A stretch of 14,701 nt of DNA from an uncultured Parabacteroides sp. (GTDB taxonomy: Bacteria > Bacteroidota > Bacteroidia > Bacteroidales > Tannerellaceae), in contig USAD01000032.1 of NCBI GenBank assembly GCA_900552415.1, positions 1-14,701 of the forward strand, given 5' to 3'. Positions 12,919 to 14,701 of the stretch are shown here, piece after piece; position 1 is the first letter of the stretch; each line of letters opens with the position of its first letter. Position numbers and translations under genes: made by a program. Below the pieces are notes generated by a model. That model saw only the letters and a list, made by a program, of their open reading frames with translations. It ran no database searches and had not been told where the DNA came from.

Positions 12919-14701
12919 CTACGGCAAAGTCACGGAGATCTCGGCGCCGATCTGGAACGGCTTACCCAACTGGATATAAGGCTTGCTGAACGACTCGAAA
13001 TAGAAGGCCGCGTAATCCGTGTTGGTGATGTTGCGTGCCCACAAACCGCAAGAGAGGATACCTTTCCGGACACCTATCCGGGCATTCAACGTTCCATAGA
13101 AATTCTGGTAGATATCGTTCTTCTCCGTCCAATAGATCTTACCATTACCACTGAACTGGGCCGAGGCGTTGAACTGGTCGATCCAAGCGCCACGGAACAG
13201 CTTGACATATTGCGCGCCGACGCTCAACGTATGCCGTGGCGTATACGGGATAAAATTGCCCGCATAATCCTCCTGACCATCATTGTAGTCGCGGAAAGAG
13301 GCGTGCGTATAGCCATAATTCACGTCGGCCGTCAGGCCCTCGGTCAACAAGAGACGAAGAGAGGCCTCGGCGCCATAGCTGCGAGCCTTACCGGCATTCG
13401 TCAGGATACGCCCGTTACCGCTGTTCACGAATTGCGTGATCTGTACATCCTTAACATCCATATAGAAAAGGGCCAACTCAAAATTGAGCCTCCGCTTGAT
13501 CAGCTCGCTCCGGAATCCCACCTCATAGCTCCAGCTCTTCTCCGGCTTATAGGAAGTCACCTCCTCCACCGACGCCGGTTCCTCTATCTCGATCGGGATC
13601 ATCGACTCGAAAGCCTTCATCATGTCATAACGCATCTGGTTCTGCATCAAGTCCGCCGACATCTGGACATTATAGCCGCCCGTCTTATAACCTTTAGCGA
13701 CCGAGGCGTAGGTCATCGTCGTCGGCGAGCATTCATATTTTAAGGTCACCTTAGGCAAGAGTTCCCAAAAGTCTTGCGAGACATGCTCGTCCATAACGGT
13801 CGTCGGCATCGGCATAATATCGTTCAAGTTCACGTAAGGCCCGCTGTCCGAGAAACGAATGCCCATATCCATCTTGGCTTCCGACTGGTAATCCATCTTT
13901 TGTTTCTCATAATCGAGACGGATACCCGCCGTAACGGAAAGTCCCTCCGTAAAAAGGTTATTATAGGTGGACTGATGATAAAGCGCCAAGCCATAAGAGG
14001 GCGTATTGAACGAGCCCGGTATATAAAGATGATCATTCAGGATCTTCAATGAGGGCATCTTGGGATTATTGGCCTTCAACTGGTCGAAGACAGGCTGAAG
14101 CACCGTCGATATACCATCCGCCTTAAAATCCACCGGTCCGTCCGTTTCCAAGGCATTATAAAAGCCATACAATCCGAACGACCACTGATAATTGGAACCC
14201 GCCAGGCTCTTGATGGAGATCTCCTCGCTGATAGCGTTCTGCTTCTGCTTCTGGTTAAGCGTAAAGATAGAGAGCGACGAGAAATCCTGGTCCATCAGCA
14301 TATCATCCTTAAAATATTGATAGCCGGTCGTACTGCTGACCGAGAACAGGTCCGCCTGATAATTCAAGGAGAGGTTGTTCGTGATCACCAACCGCTTGTA
14401 AGAGCTTGGATCGTTGATATTGACCGGATCGACATGAGCGACATCGACCGCACCCGTCTCACCTTGATACAAGCCATAAGGGAAAGCGCCCTGATCCGTA
14501 TAATCGGCAGAGATGGAATAGGCCGCCGTAAAACGAGGAGAGAAACGGCCCTCCAGTTTCAACCGTCCACCATAGACATTCTCCGGATCAATCCGCTTCC
14601 CGGTGTACTGGTTCGTGAAGAAGCCATCCTTATGGTCATAATAGGCAGCGGCCGTGAAACCGATCTTCTCGCTCAGCTTGGCGTAATGCGATGCCTTCAC
14701 G
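12919..14701 (-). CDS. TonB-dependent outer membrane receptor, beta-barrel part (5' end outside the window)
   Basis: The frame is open to the right edge; the GTG at 14698-14700 is an internal valine codon, so signal peptide and plug domain are missing. The 593 visible residues are almost all barrel: repeated amphipathic strands such as IGFTAAAYYDHKDGFF, FTAAYSISADYTD, VSSTTGYQYFKDD, QWSFGLYGFYN, LSVTAGIRLDYEKQ, YASVAKGYKTGGYN, SWSYEVGFRSEL, FELALFYMDVKDVQI and YTPRHTLSVGAQYV. KGYKTGGYN and SYEVGFRSEL are typical of iron-siderophore (FyuA/FecA-like) receptors rather than SusC proteins, and no SusD partner is next to it. The likely role is energised uptake of a siderophore or similar ligand; the ligand is not readable. 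The C-terminus ends ISVTLP without the usual final aromatic residue. Confidence 0.9.
   Translation of the reverse strand, partial: VKASHYAKLSEKIGFTAAAYYDHKDGFFTNQYTGKRIDPENVYGGRLKLEGRFSPRFTAAYSISADYTDQGAFPYGLYQGETGAVDVAHVDPVNINDPSSYKRLVITNNLSLNYQADLFSVSSTTGYQYFKDDMLMDQDFSSLSIFTLNQKQKQNAISEEISIKSLAGSNYQWSFGLYGFYNALETDGPVDFKADGISTVLQPVFDQLKANNPKMPSLKILNDHLYIPGSFNTPSYGLALYHQSTYNNLFTEGLSVTAGIRLDYEKQKMDYQSEAKMDMGIRFSDSGPYVNLNDIMPMPTTVMDEHVSQDFWELLPKVTLKYECSPTTMTYASVAKGYKTGGYNVQMSADLMQNQMRYDMMKAFESMIPIEIEEPASVEEVTSYKPEKSWSYEVGFRSELIKRRLNFELALFYMDVKDVQITQFVNSGNGRILTNAGKARSYGAEASLRLLLTEGLTADVNYGYTHASFRDYNDGQEDYAGNFIPYTPRHTLSVGAQYVKLFRGAWIDQFNASAQFSGNGKIYWTEKNDIYQNFYGTLNARIGVRKGILSCGLWARNITNTDYAAFYFESFSKPYIQLGKPFQIGAEISVTLP

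Noticed and set aside
14698..14700. GTG as start codon of the TonB-dependent receptor
   Set aside because: The preceding signal peptide and plug domain are required for this family; the codon encodes an internal valine and the gene continues beyond the window.

Overview
The window looks like Bacteroidota chromosome, most likely order Bacteroidales and possibly Parabacteroides; that level is inference. Reasons: promoters of the TTTG / TAnnTTTG type rather than TTGACA/TATAAT, almost no Shine-Dalgarno sequences, a type IX secretion (T9SS) C-terminal sorting domain, a TonB-dependent receptor, a PorT-like beta-barrel protein and an NADP-type glutamate dehydrogenase. No rRNA, tRNA, transposase, integrase or CRISPR array is visible.

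The first ~190 bases do not belong with the rest. They are 23% G+C (42 of 180 bases) and, on the minus strand, encode the N-terminal part of a clostridial-looking membrane-anchored metallo-beta-lactamase-fold protein. At about 191-213 this meets a sugar transporter gene cut off in mid-membrane segment. The join carries a short stretch resembling a sequencing-library adapter, so an assembly or library chimera is the simplest explanation.

From ~210 the layout is: (i) minus-strand starch operon, type I pullulanase followed by a truncated GPH/SLC45-type sugar transporter (210-2831); (ii) divergent plus-strand run of three exported hydrolases, an MBL-fold hydrolase, a C69 dipeptidase and a C1 bleomycin-hydrolase-like peptidase (2993-6986), with eight hairpin-forming 41/42-bp tandem repeats between the last two; (iii) minus-strand T9SS-exported protein with a probable papain-like Cys/His domain, followed by a small lipoprotein (7107-9333); (iv) minus-strand PorT-like outer membrane barrel (9690-10250); (v) a ~500-bp gap with two small palindromes and a 23-nt tandem repeat that folds into a 63-nt inverted repeat; (vi) gdhA with a near-ideal promoter and terminator (10747-12081); (vii) a two-gene unit of small membrane proteins, one with a DUF2007 domain (12254-12838); (viii) the barrel part of a TonB-dependent receptor running off the right edge.

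Functionally this is a nutrient-acquisition stretch: glycan debranching and sugar uptake, peptide hydrolysis in the envelope, ammonia/glutamate exchange and TonB-dependent uptake. The most interesting non-coding signals are the 41-bp hairpin array, a pair of hairpins at 3' gene ends (7029-7080 and 9601-9653) that share sequence and show a compensatory base-pair change, and the 63-nt inverted repeat. I do not see a clear new multi-gene system. The least explained protein is the T9SS-exported one at 7624-9333.
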